In this document: positions 21,317 to 33,280 of the stretch, piece after piece
How the letters are laid out: the number at the start of each line of letters is the position of its first letter
Position numbering within the stretch: the first letter of the stretch is position 1
Origin: Oscarella lobularis
Lineage: Eukaryota; Porifera; Homoscleromorpha; Homosclerophorida; Oscarellidae
NCBI RefSeq assembly: GCF_947507565.1
Contig: NC_089181.1
Coordinates: 2,365,614 to 2,429,613 of the forward strand
DNA: 64,000 bases
Reading direction: 5' to 3'
The notes under the pieces: generated by a model
What the model was told of the DNA's origin: nothing
Database searches by the model: none
The model's input: only the letters and a program-made list of their open reading frames with translations
Program-made: the position numbers and the translations under genes

Positions 21317-22975
21317 CTAGACGGCAATGCTGTTTGGCACTTGACTTTTCGTATGGAACTTCCACACCTTTATTTCTCTCCTTCAATTTTTTGTCAAGCA
21401 CACGCAAATTCGTCTGAAATTTTTGCATTGCCTCGCGAGGAGCCGCCTCGGTGAAATGCTCCTCGGGATAATTTCCAAGAAAAACCTATGCAGATTCGAA
21501 TGTAAACAAATCAATCTAAAAATTCAACGACTGTACCTCTCTATCGCTAAACGCAGCCAAGGTCCACGTAACAGCAATTTGCGTGCAGGCGTCCGTCGTC
21601 ATGCCAAGACTATCCAGTATCGTTTTCTGAGTGACTTCGCCTTTCTTTGTTGGTGGCGGTTGATGAAGAACCATAGGCGCATTGGGATTGTAACCGTAGT
21701 AGTCGAACTGACCAAAATTCTCAGCGGCGTGCTGCGCCGAGCAGCAGAACACGATGCACGTGAGAAATTCAATCAATTTCTTTCTGGTATCGAGGCTCTT
21801 TGGTACGTGGTGATCGACTCCCGGTTCTTGATACAGTTGAATGGCTATGGGCAAGAACTCGTGCGACGCGGTAACGTAGAAAAGACCCATGCATGGCCGG
21901 AGTCATGTAGCGACCTTCGCAAACGGGAAGGCCGGCGAGAATCTCATAATCGACCATGTAGATGTGTCCAGCCTATTGAGAAAGAACAATAAAATTAATA
22001 ACCCACGGCGGGTGTAGAAAGAGAGAGAGACTCATAGTTACGTTGATTGCTTGTTGGAGTGTGACGCCTCGGCCCAGAGTCCCTTTCACCCGCTTGTCGG
22101 TAGCGGGAAATTTGGCGGGAAGCTTGTCAACGCTACGTATAGCATTGGGGTGAACTCCTTGGAGAAACTGACGTCCGAATTCGCGATCGGTGTACCACCT
22201 TTCAGAAACAGACGGAACTTTGCTATGTCCAACCTAATAAGATATAAAAAATTTCGTTTTTTTGAGTGACATTCTTTTTGTTTCACCAACCCCTAGTGAA
22301 AAGAATTTGGTATAGTCAAAATTGCTTTCGATGTTATCGAAAATGTCCTTTATTCCCTGCAGGAGAAGGTTAGCGATGCCCTCGTCTTTGTACTCTTTCA
22401 TGTCGCTTTGTTTTGAGTCGTCAAACTGGAGATCGCGAGGCAGACTGTCGTGATCAGAATAGTCGGGATGAGAGGGCATGCTCTGCCAGTCGCGCCACGG
22501 AAGCAGCTTCTTCCACTTCTCCACTTCGGCTCCTCTCAATGCAGCCATTTTCTTGAAACGCGAGCGTGGCTAAACAATAAACAGCGGCGGTGTTCTCTGT
22601 ACGTGTATCGAAAAATGATTTTTTTTGATTACCTTTTGCTTCTCGAACAGTCGCTTCGGTTGTGATCCACTGATAACATGGAAAGTAGCCGGTGGTCGCA
22701 TTACCATCTTGTTTAGTTACTGTCACCATCCCCGGTTTCCACGCGTTCGATTGATTGGCCAGCACTATCTTGATTGCATACATTTCGCCCACATCTTCCT
22801 TGTTCTATAGAAGAATTGTGACGTAAAAGAGGAAGTCAAAAGGAAGCATCAATTATTCCGCGGACGTGTTCGTGTCCTCTCAAGGTTATATCTACCTTTA
22901 TTTGAAACGAAACCTTGCTTCCGCTGCCAAAGTCCTCACGAAACCATCTGTCGTTCGACAGGTCCATTTCGGCGT
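21317..22975 (-). pseudogene. lipoxygenase B (headless, internally deleted)
   Basis: Retains most of the PLAT exon without its start, the second PLAT exon, the LLPWRDWQSMPSHPDYSDHD exon, the VDYEILAGLPVCEGRYM exon and the CSAQHAAENFGQFDYYGYNP exon. About 690 bases are deleted at 21822, joining QLYQEPG in frame to VDHHVPKSLD. That removes the exon with the two main iron-binding histidines. The C-terminus is also shifted (VPYEKSSAKQH instead of VPYEYLLPSQVPNSIAV). The 5' end is fused to SRCR copy 2. It cannot be an active lipoxygenase; it could still be transcribed behind the SRCR promoter. Confidence 0.85.
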
Positions 22976-23605
22976 CGCTCCTCGAGAAGAGCTCGACCTC
23001 ATCGTTCGTCGTCGACGCATCAGACTGCTACCAACGCAAAAGGAAACAATGAGGACACTCAGAACGAATATAGATCCGCCTATTATGATAGAAGGACGAG
23101 GCGGACGAACGGTCGATCCCGTATCCCCTTCCGAATCGGACCCACCGGAGTCATCATCTCCTAAAGAGAAAGACAATCAGAATTCAGAAATTCTTCTTCG
23201 TCGCGACGAAGGAGACCCTGGCAAACGACGCCGACGTCTTTGTCGTGGTTGCATTCTCGCGCCGTTCGACGACTCAGTTCGCACTGATTGAGATCGATTT
23301 CGAGTCCCTTGCACCAGACGTTGCTGAACCAGATTGGGCCGCTTCCGTCGCCGAATTTGCGTCGCACGTCTTTGGCACTTGCGAGTCCTACCTGTCGACA
23401 GACGACTCCCGCGTCGATAAAGTTCCAATCGTCGTCACATATCGTTCCCCAGGTCCCATTGACGAGGACTTCCACTCGGCCCTCTTTGGCATTTTCTCCA
23501 TTGCTCAGCCATATATCAGCAACTGAATGAGAGAGTATTATTATTATAGCCAATAATTTACGAGTACAGTACTGGAAAAAACTTTCTTGTATGACCCCAA
23601 TAGTT

Positions 23606-23645
<40 letters not shown>

Positions 23646-24502
23646 AGGTGCCAGTAGTCGGTGCTTCCGTTTGAATCACCGATGACCACGCCTCTAGAAA
23701 TTCAAAATCACAACTTTCTAACGTCACTGCGCGCAGTCGTACCGCAAACGACACCGGCGTCTTCGCTGTGATCGCAATTCCCTTTGCCCCATCCGCTGAA
23801 CGGACAGTGCAGGAGACTCGCTTCCGTTCCCACGCACTTCACGTCCATCCACACCGTCCCCTTTCCCGGGCCGTAGCGCGCGTCCGTCTCGAATCTCGAT
23901 GCGCCGCCGGCGAAACCGAGTTGCTGGCAAACGACCTGCGCGTCTTCGATCGACCAAAAATCGTCGCACACCGTTCCCCAGCGACCGTATCGCGACACTT
24001 CGACTCGGCCTTCGTTCGGGCGTTTCGACCCGGCGAGACGCACCAATGACGTCGCAAGAGGAAGCACTAGAATTATTGATTTTTATTATAATCAGTTATT
24101 GATTTTCGAGAAATCGAACTTACTGCATTCGATTCCGACGCCGTTATGACAGTCGTTCGTTTCGACCCACCCGGAACGAGTGCACTCGCTCAAATTCTTC
24201 TCCCGGCCCGTGCACGTCACGCCGTCGATCGATATGAAAATCGATTCGTTCGCCAGGACGTCGTCTCGCAGGCGTCGATCGACGTGCGGTCGCGCCGCGT
24301 CGATGTATCCGAGCTGACGGCAGACGACGCGCGAGTTCGGCGCCGTCCACGATGTTTCGCCGTGGCACGCCGTTATCCAAGCGTCGGCGCGATAGATCTC
24401 GAGACGACCGTCGGCTGACGACGAGCCGTTGGCGAGTCGCACCGTTTCGGCGCGTGCGAGTTCTTCTGTGGCGAGAAGAACGAGGAGCAATCGGGGGAGC
24501 AT
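22898..24502 (-). CDS. SRCR receptor copy 2, tail replaced by out-of-frame lipoxygenase sequence
   Basis: Same layout as copy 1: signal peptide, three SRCR domains, membrane helix and the start of the basic tail ([11 protein letters not shown]). At about 22975 the sequence jumps into the PLAT exon of LOX-B in another frame, giving a new tail [12 protein letters not shown] and a stop at 22898. The PPPSY motif is lost. The SRCR2-SRCR3 linker has 13 alanines instead of 4. SRCR2 has one Asp less (WMDVKC instead of WMDDVKC). Its start lies 128 bases downstream of the LOX-C stop. It can still make a membrane receptor. Confidence 0.8.
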
Positions 24503-24630
24503 GAGTCACGCGCGCTGAGAAGGCCCTCCCCTTTGTGAATGCGAAACATCAAAAATTGAAAATCAAACTGAACGACACGGACAGCAGACAACAAACAAAA
24601 AATCCTCAATCTCACTGTCAAGATCCTTTT

Positions 24631-27112
24631 CTAGACGGCAATGCTGTTTGGCACTTGACTTGGCAACAGGTACTCGTATGGAACTTCCAGACCTTCATTT
24701 CTCTTCTTCAATCTTTCGTCAAGTAGACGCAAATTTGTCTGAAATTTTTGCATTGCCTCGCGAGGAGCCGCCTCGGTGAAATGCTCCTCGGGATAATTTC
24801 CAAGATAAACCTATGCAGGTTCAAAATATAAACAAATCAATCTAAAAATTCAACGACTGTACCTCTCTATCGCTAAACGCAGCCAAGGTCCACGTGACAG
24901 CAATTTGCGTGCAGGCGTCCTTTGTCGTGCCAAGACTATCCAGTATCATTTTCTGAGTGACTTCGCCTTTCTTTGTCGGTGGCGGTTGATGAAGAACCAT
25001 GGGTGCATTGGGATTGTAACCGTAGTAGTCGAACTGACCAAAATTCTCAGCGGCGTGCTGCGCCGAGCAGCAGAACACGATGCACGTGAGAAATTCGATC
25101 AATTTCTTTCTGGTATTGAGGCTCTTTGGTACGTGGTGATCGACTTCACCTGAGAGACCGTGCTGCGGCAATCCGCTCTCATTCAGGTCTGCAAGCCATT
25201 TTTTCAGCTCGTCGTCTTTCTTCACGTCTCCGTCGCTGCTGTAGTAGATGTGCACGATATCCTGAACGAAATGTCGTATTTCATCCCACAGCAGAAGAGC
25301 ATCGTCGCGGTAATAATAGCCAGGCAATTTCTCGGCATCCTTCACCTTGCGTTTGAGAAAAGAATCAGGCAGGTTTAGGAGACGCCAGTCGAATTCCTTG
25401 TAACCCTCTATAATAATAATATTAATACAGTATGAATAGTACAACTATTACAGTAACTTGTACTACGTACTTCCGGCCAACATAATCTGGGCTCCTCCGA
25501 CGGACATGGCCGTGTCTATGAAACCGCCTTCGTTTATGAGAGAGGTGCGCGCAAGAGTGTTGATGGCAACTGTATAGCGCAGGTGAGGAATGAGAAGTTT
25601 GAAGAGAGGATGACAGCGGGGCAAGTTGCGCAGCATCGACGTCATGGTCGCCTCGACGATGACATGAGTAAACAAAAAGTGACCCAAAACTTCATGAACC
25701 TAGGTCATATCCATGATAGATGTGATTACAGCAGAAAATTACTTTGGTGTCTTGCCTGGGCATCGGCACACCTAAGGAAGATCTTGGCATAAAGCCAATC
25801 GTTGTGCGCATCCTTGGGCGTCCAAATGGGATTACCGGGACCCGGTTCTTGATACAGTTGAATGGCTATGGGCAAGAACTCGTGCGACGCGGTGACATAG
25901 AAAAGACCCATGGCCGGAGTCATGTAGCGACCCTCGCGAACGGGAAGGCCGGCGAGAATCTCATAATCGACCATGTAGATATGTCCAGCCTATTGAGAAA
26001 GAACAATAAAATTAATAACCCACGGCGGGTAGAAAGAGAGAGAGACTCATAATTACGTTGATTGCTTGTTGGAGTGTGACGCCTCGGCCCAGAGTCCCTT
26101 TCACCTGCTCGTCAGTAACGGGAAATTTGGCGGGAAGCTTGTCGACGCCACGTATAGCATCGGGGTGAACTCCTTGGAGAAACTGACGTCCAAATTCGCG
26201 ATCAGTGTACCACCTTTCAGAAACAGACGGAACTTTGCCATGTCCGACCTACCGGTAATAGAATATAAAAGAACTAAAAGAGACATTTTCGTCTGACCGA
26301 CCCCTAGTGCAAAGAATTTGGTGTAGTCGAAATAGCTTTCGATGTCCTTGAAAATGTCTTTTATTCCCTGCAGGAGAATATTGACGAAGCCCTCCGCGCC
26401 GTAATGACTCATGTCTCGCTGCTTCGAGTCTTCGAACTGGAGATCGCGAGGCAGACTGTCGTGGTCGGGATAGTCGGAATGAGAGGGCATGCTCTGCCAG
26501 TCGCGCCACGGAAGCAGCTTCTTCCACTTCTCCACTTCGGCTCCTCTCAATGCAGCAAGTTTCTTATTGTCTTGAAACGCGAGCGTGGCTAACAATAAAC
26601 AGCGGCGGTCTCTCTGTACGTGTATCGAAAAATGATTTTTTTTTGATTACCTTTTGCTTCTCGAACAGTCGCTTCGGTTGTGATCCACTGATAACATGGA
26701 AAGTAGCCGGTGGTCGCATTACCATCTTGTTTGGTTACTGTCACCATCCCCGGTTTCCACGCGTTCGATTGATTGCTCAGCTCTATCTTGATTGCATACA
26801 TTTCGCCCACATCGTCCTTGTTCTATAGAAAGAATTGTGACGTCAAAGAGGAAGTCAAAGAGGAAGCATCAATTATTCCGCGGTCGCCGTGGTACGTGTT
26901 CGTGTCCTCTCAAGGTCACAACGCCAAAGACAGTTATCTACCTTTATTTGAAACGAAACTTTGCTTCCGCTGCCAAAGTCCTCACGAAACCACCTGTCGT
27001 TCGACAGGTCAATTTCGGCGTCGCACGCGCTTCCGATGATCGTCAATTTGATGTCTCCCTCGTAGCCGGCGTCGCCCGCCGTCATCGTTTGCACTTTGAT
27101 GTCGTACTCCAT
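24631..27112 (-). CDS. lipoxygenase C (intact)
   Basis: Very close to LOX-A in every exon; only scattered substitutions such as NKKLAALRGAEVE for NEKLTALRRAEVE. PLAT domain, HEVLGH and CSAQH iron motifs and the C-terminal PNSIAV are all present. The start ATG is at 27112 and the stop at 24631. Its 5' two thirds were copied recently into LOX-D. Confidence 0.92.
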
Positions 27113-27366
27113 CTTCGTACAGTAGTCTACGGCTTCAGTTTGACGCCGACGATGTTGCTCCGACTGACGTCTACGAGAAACTAGCGGAGGGGATTTAGTT
27201 TGCGAGCCTTTGTTTCATGCTTTTCTAATCGAATTAGAGCCTTTGAGGAATCTCCGCCGACGACAACAAATTAGGGAAATGTGTCGGACGCGCACTAGTG
27301 GTGACGTCATTCGTGACGTGTTTGGTTGGATGACTCAGAGCCGTATATACGTATAGGTTATTGACA

Positions 27367-27460
27367 GATGATCGTGTATTATGTCATTTAGGGCACGAGG
27401 GGCGTGACCTATAACTAAGCCCCGAGTGCTCTAAATGACATTATAATGCACGACCATCAT
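27367..27460. repeat. imperfect foldback, C-D spacer copy
   Basis: Same sequence as the foldback at 20880-20973, with the arms tgtcatttagggcacg and gtgctctaaatgaca. Confidence 0.6.
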
Positions 27461-27472
27461 TCTATAAGTCAT

Positions 27473-27670
27473 TTATTACATGGCCGTGACTCTTGACCAG
27501 TCATCGAGAGGAGAACGCGTTCGAATGTGTCGCAAAGTGACACACTCCTTTGCAATAACTAGGGCAATAACTAGCGGAAGTTAGTTATTGCACCGAAACA
27601 GTGCAATAAGACGTTTAGCGCATTAGAATCGACTCTCGTGATTGGTCGAGAGTCACGTGCCATGTAATAA
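27473..27670. mobile_element. MITE-like foldback element, copy 2
   Basis: 198 bases. Ends ttattacatggccgtgactc and gagtcacgtgccatgtaata. It is near-identical to copy 1 and is carried into the D-E spacer by the tandem duplication. Confidence 0.6.
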
Positions 27671-27768
27671 GGCTTTTTATTACATTACATAGCAGTAATG
27701 CATTTTCTTCTCTACACTCTGGACGGCACGAACAGCAAACAAAAAATCATCAGTCTTACCCTCCTTTT

Positions 27769-30245
27769 CTAGACGGCAATGCTGTTTGGCACTTGACTTG
27801 GAAGCAGGTATTCGTATGGAACTTCCAGACTTTTTTCTCTCCTTCAATTTTTTGTCAAGCACACGCAAATTCGTCTGAAATTTTTGCATTGCCTCGCGAG
27901 GAGCCGCCTCGGTGAAATGTTCCTCGGGATAATTTCCAAGAAAAACCTACGCAGATTCGAATATAAAGAAATCAATCTAAAAATTCAACGACTGTACCTC
28001 TCTACGCTAAACGAAGCCAAGGTCCACGTAACAGCAATTTGCGTGCAGGCGTCCGTCGTCGTGCCAAGACTATCCAGTATCGTTTTCTGAGTGACTTCGC
28101 CTTTCTTGTTGGTGGCGGTTGATGAAGAACCATAGGCGCATTGGGATTGTAACCGTAGTAGTCGAACTGACCAAAATTCTCAGCGGCGTGCTGCGCCGAG
28201 CAGCAGAACATGATGCACGTGAGAAATTCGATCAATTTCTTTCTGGTATTGAGGCTCTTTGGTACGTGGTGATCGACTTCACCTGAGAGACCGTGCTGCG
28301 GCAATCCGCTCTCATTCAGGTCTGCAAGCCATTTTTTCAGCTCGTCGTCTTTCTTCACGTCTCCGTCGCTGCTGTAGTAGATGTGCACGATATCCTGAAC
28401 GAAATGTCGTATTTCATCCCACAGCAGAAGAGCATCGTCGCGGTAATAATAGCCAGGCAATTTCTCGGGATCCTTCACCTTGCGTTTGAGAAAAGAATCA
28501 GGCAGGTTTAGGAGACGCCAGTCGAATTCCTTGTAACCCTCTATAATAATAATATTAATACAGTATGAATAGTACAACTATTACAGTAACTTGTACTACG
28601 TACTTCCGGCCAACATAATCTGGGCTCCTCCGACGGACATGGCCGTGTCTATGAAACCGCCTTCGTTTATGAGAGAGGTGCGCGCAAGAGTGTTGATGGC
28701 AACTGTATAGCGCAGGTGAGGAATGAGAAGTTTGAAGAGAGGATGACAGCGGGGCAAGTTGCGCAGCATCGACGTCATGGTCGCCTCGACGATGACATGA
28801 GTAAACAAAAAGTGACCCAAAACTTCATGAACCTAGGTCATATCCATGATAGATGTGATTACAGCAGAAAATTACTTTGGTGTCTTGCCTGGGCATCGGC
28901 ACACCTAAGGAAGATCTTGGCATAAAGCCAATCGTTGTGCGCATCCTTGGGCGTCCAAATGGGATTACCGGGACCCGGTTCTTGATACAGTTGAATGGCT
29001 ATGGGCAAGAACTCGTGCGACGCGGTGACATAGAAAAGACCCATGGCCGGAGTCATGTAGCGACCCTCGCGAACGGGAAGGCCGGCGAGAATCTCATAAT
29101 CGACCATGTAGATATGTCCAGCCTATTGAGAAAGAACAATAAAATTAATAACCCACGGCGGGTAGAAAGAGAGAGAGACTCATAATTACGTTGATTGCTT
29201 GTTGGAGTGTGACGCCTCGGCCCAGAGTCCCTTTCACCTGCTCGTCAGTAACGGGAAATTTGGCGGGAAGCTTGTCGACGCCACGTATAGCATCGGGGTG
29301 AACTCCTTGGAGAAACTGACGTCCAAATTCGCGATCAGTGTACCACCTTTCAGAAACAGACGGAACTTTGCCATGTCCGACCTACCGGTAATAGAATATA
29401 AAAGAACTAAAAGAGACATTTTCGTCTGACCGACCCCTAGTGCAAAGAATTTGGTGTAGTCGAAATAGCTTTCGATGTCCTTGAAAATGTCTTTTATTCC
29501 CTGCAGGAGAATATTGACGAAGCCCTCCGCGCCGTAATGACTCATGTCTCGCTGCTTCGAGTCTTCGAACTGGAGATCGCGAGGCAGACTGTCGTGGTCG
29601 GGATAGTCGGAATGAGAGGGCATGCTCTGCCAGTCGCGCCACGGAAGCAGCTTCTTCCACTTCTCCACTTCGGCTCCTCTCAATGCAGCAAGTTTCTTAT
29701 TGTCTTGAAACGCGAGCGTGGCTAACAATAAACAGCGGCGGTCTCTCTGTACGTGTATCGAAAAATGATTTTTTTTTGATTACCTTTTGCTTCTCGAACA
29801 GTCGCTTCGGTTGTGATCCACTGATAACATGGAAAGTAGCCGGTGGTCGCATTACCATCTTGTTTGGTTACTGTCACCATCCCCGGTTTCCACGCGTTCG
29901 ATTGATTGCTCAGCTCTATCTTGATTGCATACATTTCGCCCACATCGTCCTTGTTCTATAGAAAGAATTGTGACGTCAAAGAGGAAGTCAAAGAGGAAGC
30001 ATCAATTATTCCGCGGTCGCCGTGGTACGTGTTCGTGTCCTCTCAAGGTCACAACGCCAAAGACAGTTATCTACCTTTATTTGAAACGAAACTTTGCTTC
30101 CGCTGCCAAAGTCCTCACGAAACCACCTGTCGTTCGACAGGTCAATTTCGGCGTCGCACGCGCTTCCGATGATCGTCAATTTGATGTCTCCCTCGTAGCC
30201 GGCGTCGCCCGCCGTCATCGTTTGCACTTTGATGTCGTACTCCAT
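27769..30245 (-). pseudogene. lipoxygenase D (C/E hybrid, frameshifted C-terminus)
   Basis: Exons 1-6 and most of exon 7 are identical to LOX-C. The last part of exon 7 and exon 8 are identical to LOX-E. Two single-base deletions shared with E (in the stretch after HQPPPT near 28107, and near 28003) shift the frame, so the protein ends TRKAKSLRKRY... and stops before exon 8. The C-terminal iron ligand is lost. The HEVLGH and CSAQH histidines remain. Confidence 0.8.
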
Positions 30246-30605
30246 CTTCGTACAGTAGTCTACGGCTTCAGTTTGACGCCGACGATGTTGCTCCGACTGA
30301 CGTCTACGAGAAACTAGCGGAGGGGATTTAGTTTGCGAGCCTTTGTTTCATGCTTTTCTAATCGAATTAGAGCCTTTGAGGAATCTCCGCCGACGACAAC
30401 AAATTAGGGAAATGTGTCGGACGCGCACTAGTGGTGACGTCATTCGTGACGTGTTTGGTTGGATGACTCAGAGCCGTATATACGTATAGGTTATTGACAG
30501 ATGATCGTGTATTATGTCATTTAGGGCACGAGGGGCGTGACCTATAACTAAGCCCCGAGTGCTCTAAATGACATTATAATGCACGACCATCATTCTATAA
30601 GTCAT

Positions 30606-30803
30606 TTATTACATGGCCGTGACTCTTGACCAGTCATCGAGAGGAGAACGCGTTCGAATGTGTCGCAAAGTGACACACTCCTTTGCAATAACTAGGGCAA
30701 TAACTAGCGGAAGTTAGTTATTGCACCGAAACAGTGCAATAAGACGTTTAGCGCATTAGAATCGACTCTCGTGATTGGTCGAGAGTCACGTGCCATGTAA
30801 TAA
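30606..30803. mobile_element. MITE-like foldback element, copy 3
   Basis: Exact duplicate of 27473-27670, shifted by 3,133 bases as part of the tandem unit. The adjoining foldback is at 30500-30593. Confidence 0.6.
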
Positions 30804-30901
30804 GGCTTTTTATTACATTACATAGCAGTAATGCATTTTCTTCTCTACACTCTGGACGGCACGAACAGCAAACAAAAAATCATCAGTCTTACCCTCCTTT
30901 T

Positions 30902-33280
30902 CTAGACGGCAATGCTGTTTGGCACTTGACTTGGAAGCAGGTATTCGTATGGAACTTCCAGACTTTTTTCTCTCCTTCAATTTTTTGTCAAGCACACGCA
31001 AATTCGTCTGAAATTTTTGCATTGCCTCGCGAGGAGCCGCCTCGGTGAAATGTTCCTCGGGATAATTTCCAAGAAAAACCTACGCAGATTCGAATATAAA
31101 GAAATCAATCTAAAAATTCAACGACTGTACCTCTCTACGCTAAACGAAGCCAAGGTCCACGTAACAGCAATTTGCGTGCAGGCGTCCGTCGTCGTGCCAA
31201 GACTATCCAGTATCGTTTTCTGAGTGACTTCGCCTTTCTTGTTGGTGGCGGTTGATGAAGAACCATAGGCGCATTGGGATTGTAACCGTAGTAGTCGAAC
31301 TGACCAAAATTCTCAGCGGCGTGCTGCGCCGAGCAGCAGAACATGATGCACGTGAGAAATTCAATCAATTTCTTTCTGGTGTCGAGGCTCTTTGGTACAC
31401 GTGGCAATCGACTTCACCAGAGAGGCCATGCTGTGGCAATCCGCTCTCATTCAGGTCTGCAAGCCAATTTTTCAGCTCGCCGTCTTTCTGCACGTCTCCG
31501 TCGCTGTTGTAGTAGATGTGCACAATATCCTGAATGAAATCTCGTATTTCATCCCATAGCAGAAGAGCATCATCGCGGTAATAATAGCCAGGCAATTTCT
31601 TGGCATCGTCCACCTTGCGTCGAACCAAGGCATCAGGCAGGTTTAGGAGACGCCAGTCAAATTCCCTGTAACCCTCTATAATAATAAATAATAATGATAC
31701 ATTATGAATAGTGCAAGTATTAGATTGTACTACATACTTCCGGCCAACATGACCTGGGCTCCTCCGACGGACATGGCCGTGTCTATGAAACCGCCTTCGT
31801 TTATGAGAGTGCTGCGCGCAAGAGTGTTGATGGCAACTGTATAGCGCATGTGAGGAATGAGAAGTTTGAAGAGAGGATGACAGCGGGGCAAGTTGCGCAG
31901 CATCGACGTCATGGTCGCCTCGACGATGACGTGGGTAAACAAAAAATGACCCAAAACTTCATGAATCTAGATCATATCCACGATGTGATAACAGCGGAAA
32001 ACAAATACAGTACTTTAGTGTCTTGCCTGGGCATCGGCACACCTTAGGAAGATCTTGGCATAAAGCCAATCGTTGTGCGCATCCTTGGGCGTCCAAATGA
32101 GATTACCGGGACCCGGTTCTTGATACAGTTGAATGGCTGTGGGCAAGAACTCGTGCGACGCGGTGACATAGAAAAGACCCATGGCCGAAGTCATGTAGCG
32201 ACCTTCGCGAACGGGAAGGCCGGCGAGAATCTCATAATCGACCATGTAGATGTGTCCAGCCTATTGAGAAAGAACAATAAAATTAATAACCCAAGGTGTG
32301 TAGAAAGAGAGAGAGACTCATAGTTACGTTGATTGCTTGTTGGAGTGTGACGCCTCGGCCCAGAGTCCCTTTCACCTGCTCGTCGGTAACGGGAAATTTG
32401 GCGGGAAGCTTGTTAACGCCACGTATAGCATTGGGGTGAACTCCTTGGAGAAACTGACGTCCAAATTCGCGATCGGTGTACCACCTTTCAGAAACAGACG
32501 GAACTTTGCCATGTCCAACCTAATAAGATATAAAAAAATTCATTTTTTTGAGTGACATTCTTTTTGTTTCACCAACCCCTAGTGAAAAGAATTTGGTATA
32601 GTCAAAATTGCTTTCGATGTTGTCCTTTATTCCCTGCAGGAGAAGGTTAGCGATGCCCTCGTCTTTGTACTCTTTCATGTCGCTTTGTTTTGAGTCGTCA
32701 AACTGGAGATCGCGAGGCAGACTGTCGTGATCGGAATAGTCGGGGATGAGAGGGCATGCTCTGCCAGTCGCGCCACGGAAGCAGCTTCTTCCACTTCTCC
32801 ACTTCGGCTCCTCTCAATGCAGCAAGTTTCTCATTGTCTTGAAACGCGAGCGTGGCTAAACAATAAACAGCGGCGGTGTTCTCTGTACGTGTATCGAAAA
32901 ATGATTTTTTTTGATTACCTTTTGCTTCTCGAACAGTCGCTTCGGTTGTGATCCACTGATAACATGGAAAGTAGCCGGTGGTCGCATTACCATCTTGTTT
33001 AGTTACTGTCACCATCCCCGGTTTCCACGCGTTCGATTGATTGGCCAGCACTATCTTGATTGCATACATTTCGCCCACATCTTCCTTGTTCTATAGAAGA
33101 ATTGTGACGTAAAAGAGGAAGTCAAAAGGAAGCATCAATTATTCCGCGGACGTGTTCGTGTCCTCTCAAGGTCACAACGCCAAAGAGAGTATATCTACCT
33201 TTATTTGAAACGAAACCTTGCTTCCGCTGCCAAAGTCCTCACGAAACCATCTGTCGTTCGACAGGTCCATTTCGGCGTCG
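30902..33280 (-). pseudogene. lipoxygenase E (headless, several frame breaks)
   Basis: All LOX exons are recognisable, including VHEVLGHFLFTH and CSAQHAAENFGQ. The frame is broken by an insertion near 31398 (VDCHVYQRAS for VDHHVPKSLD), an extra g near 32743, and the two 3' deletions shared with D. Nine bases are missing near 32621. The PLAT exon lacks its start and is fused to SRCR copy 3 with the same breakpoint as LOX-B/SRCR-2. It is close to LOX-B in the PLAT exons (KIVLANQSNAWKPG in both). Confidence 0.85.

Larger units (their letters stand above)
25090..31355. repeat. direct tandem duplication, two 3,133-base units
   Basis: Sequence from about 25090 to 28220 recurs 3,133 bases further on (28223 to about 31355) with no difference I could find, including introns, spacer and foldbacks. 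The breakpoints fall inside the same LOX exon (between aacatgatg at 28208 and aaattcg at 28223). Confidence 0.85.

Noticed and set aside
25090-31355. CRISPR or satellite array
   Set aside because: The repeats are whole LOX genes with introns, not short repeats with spacers.
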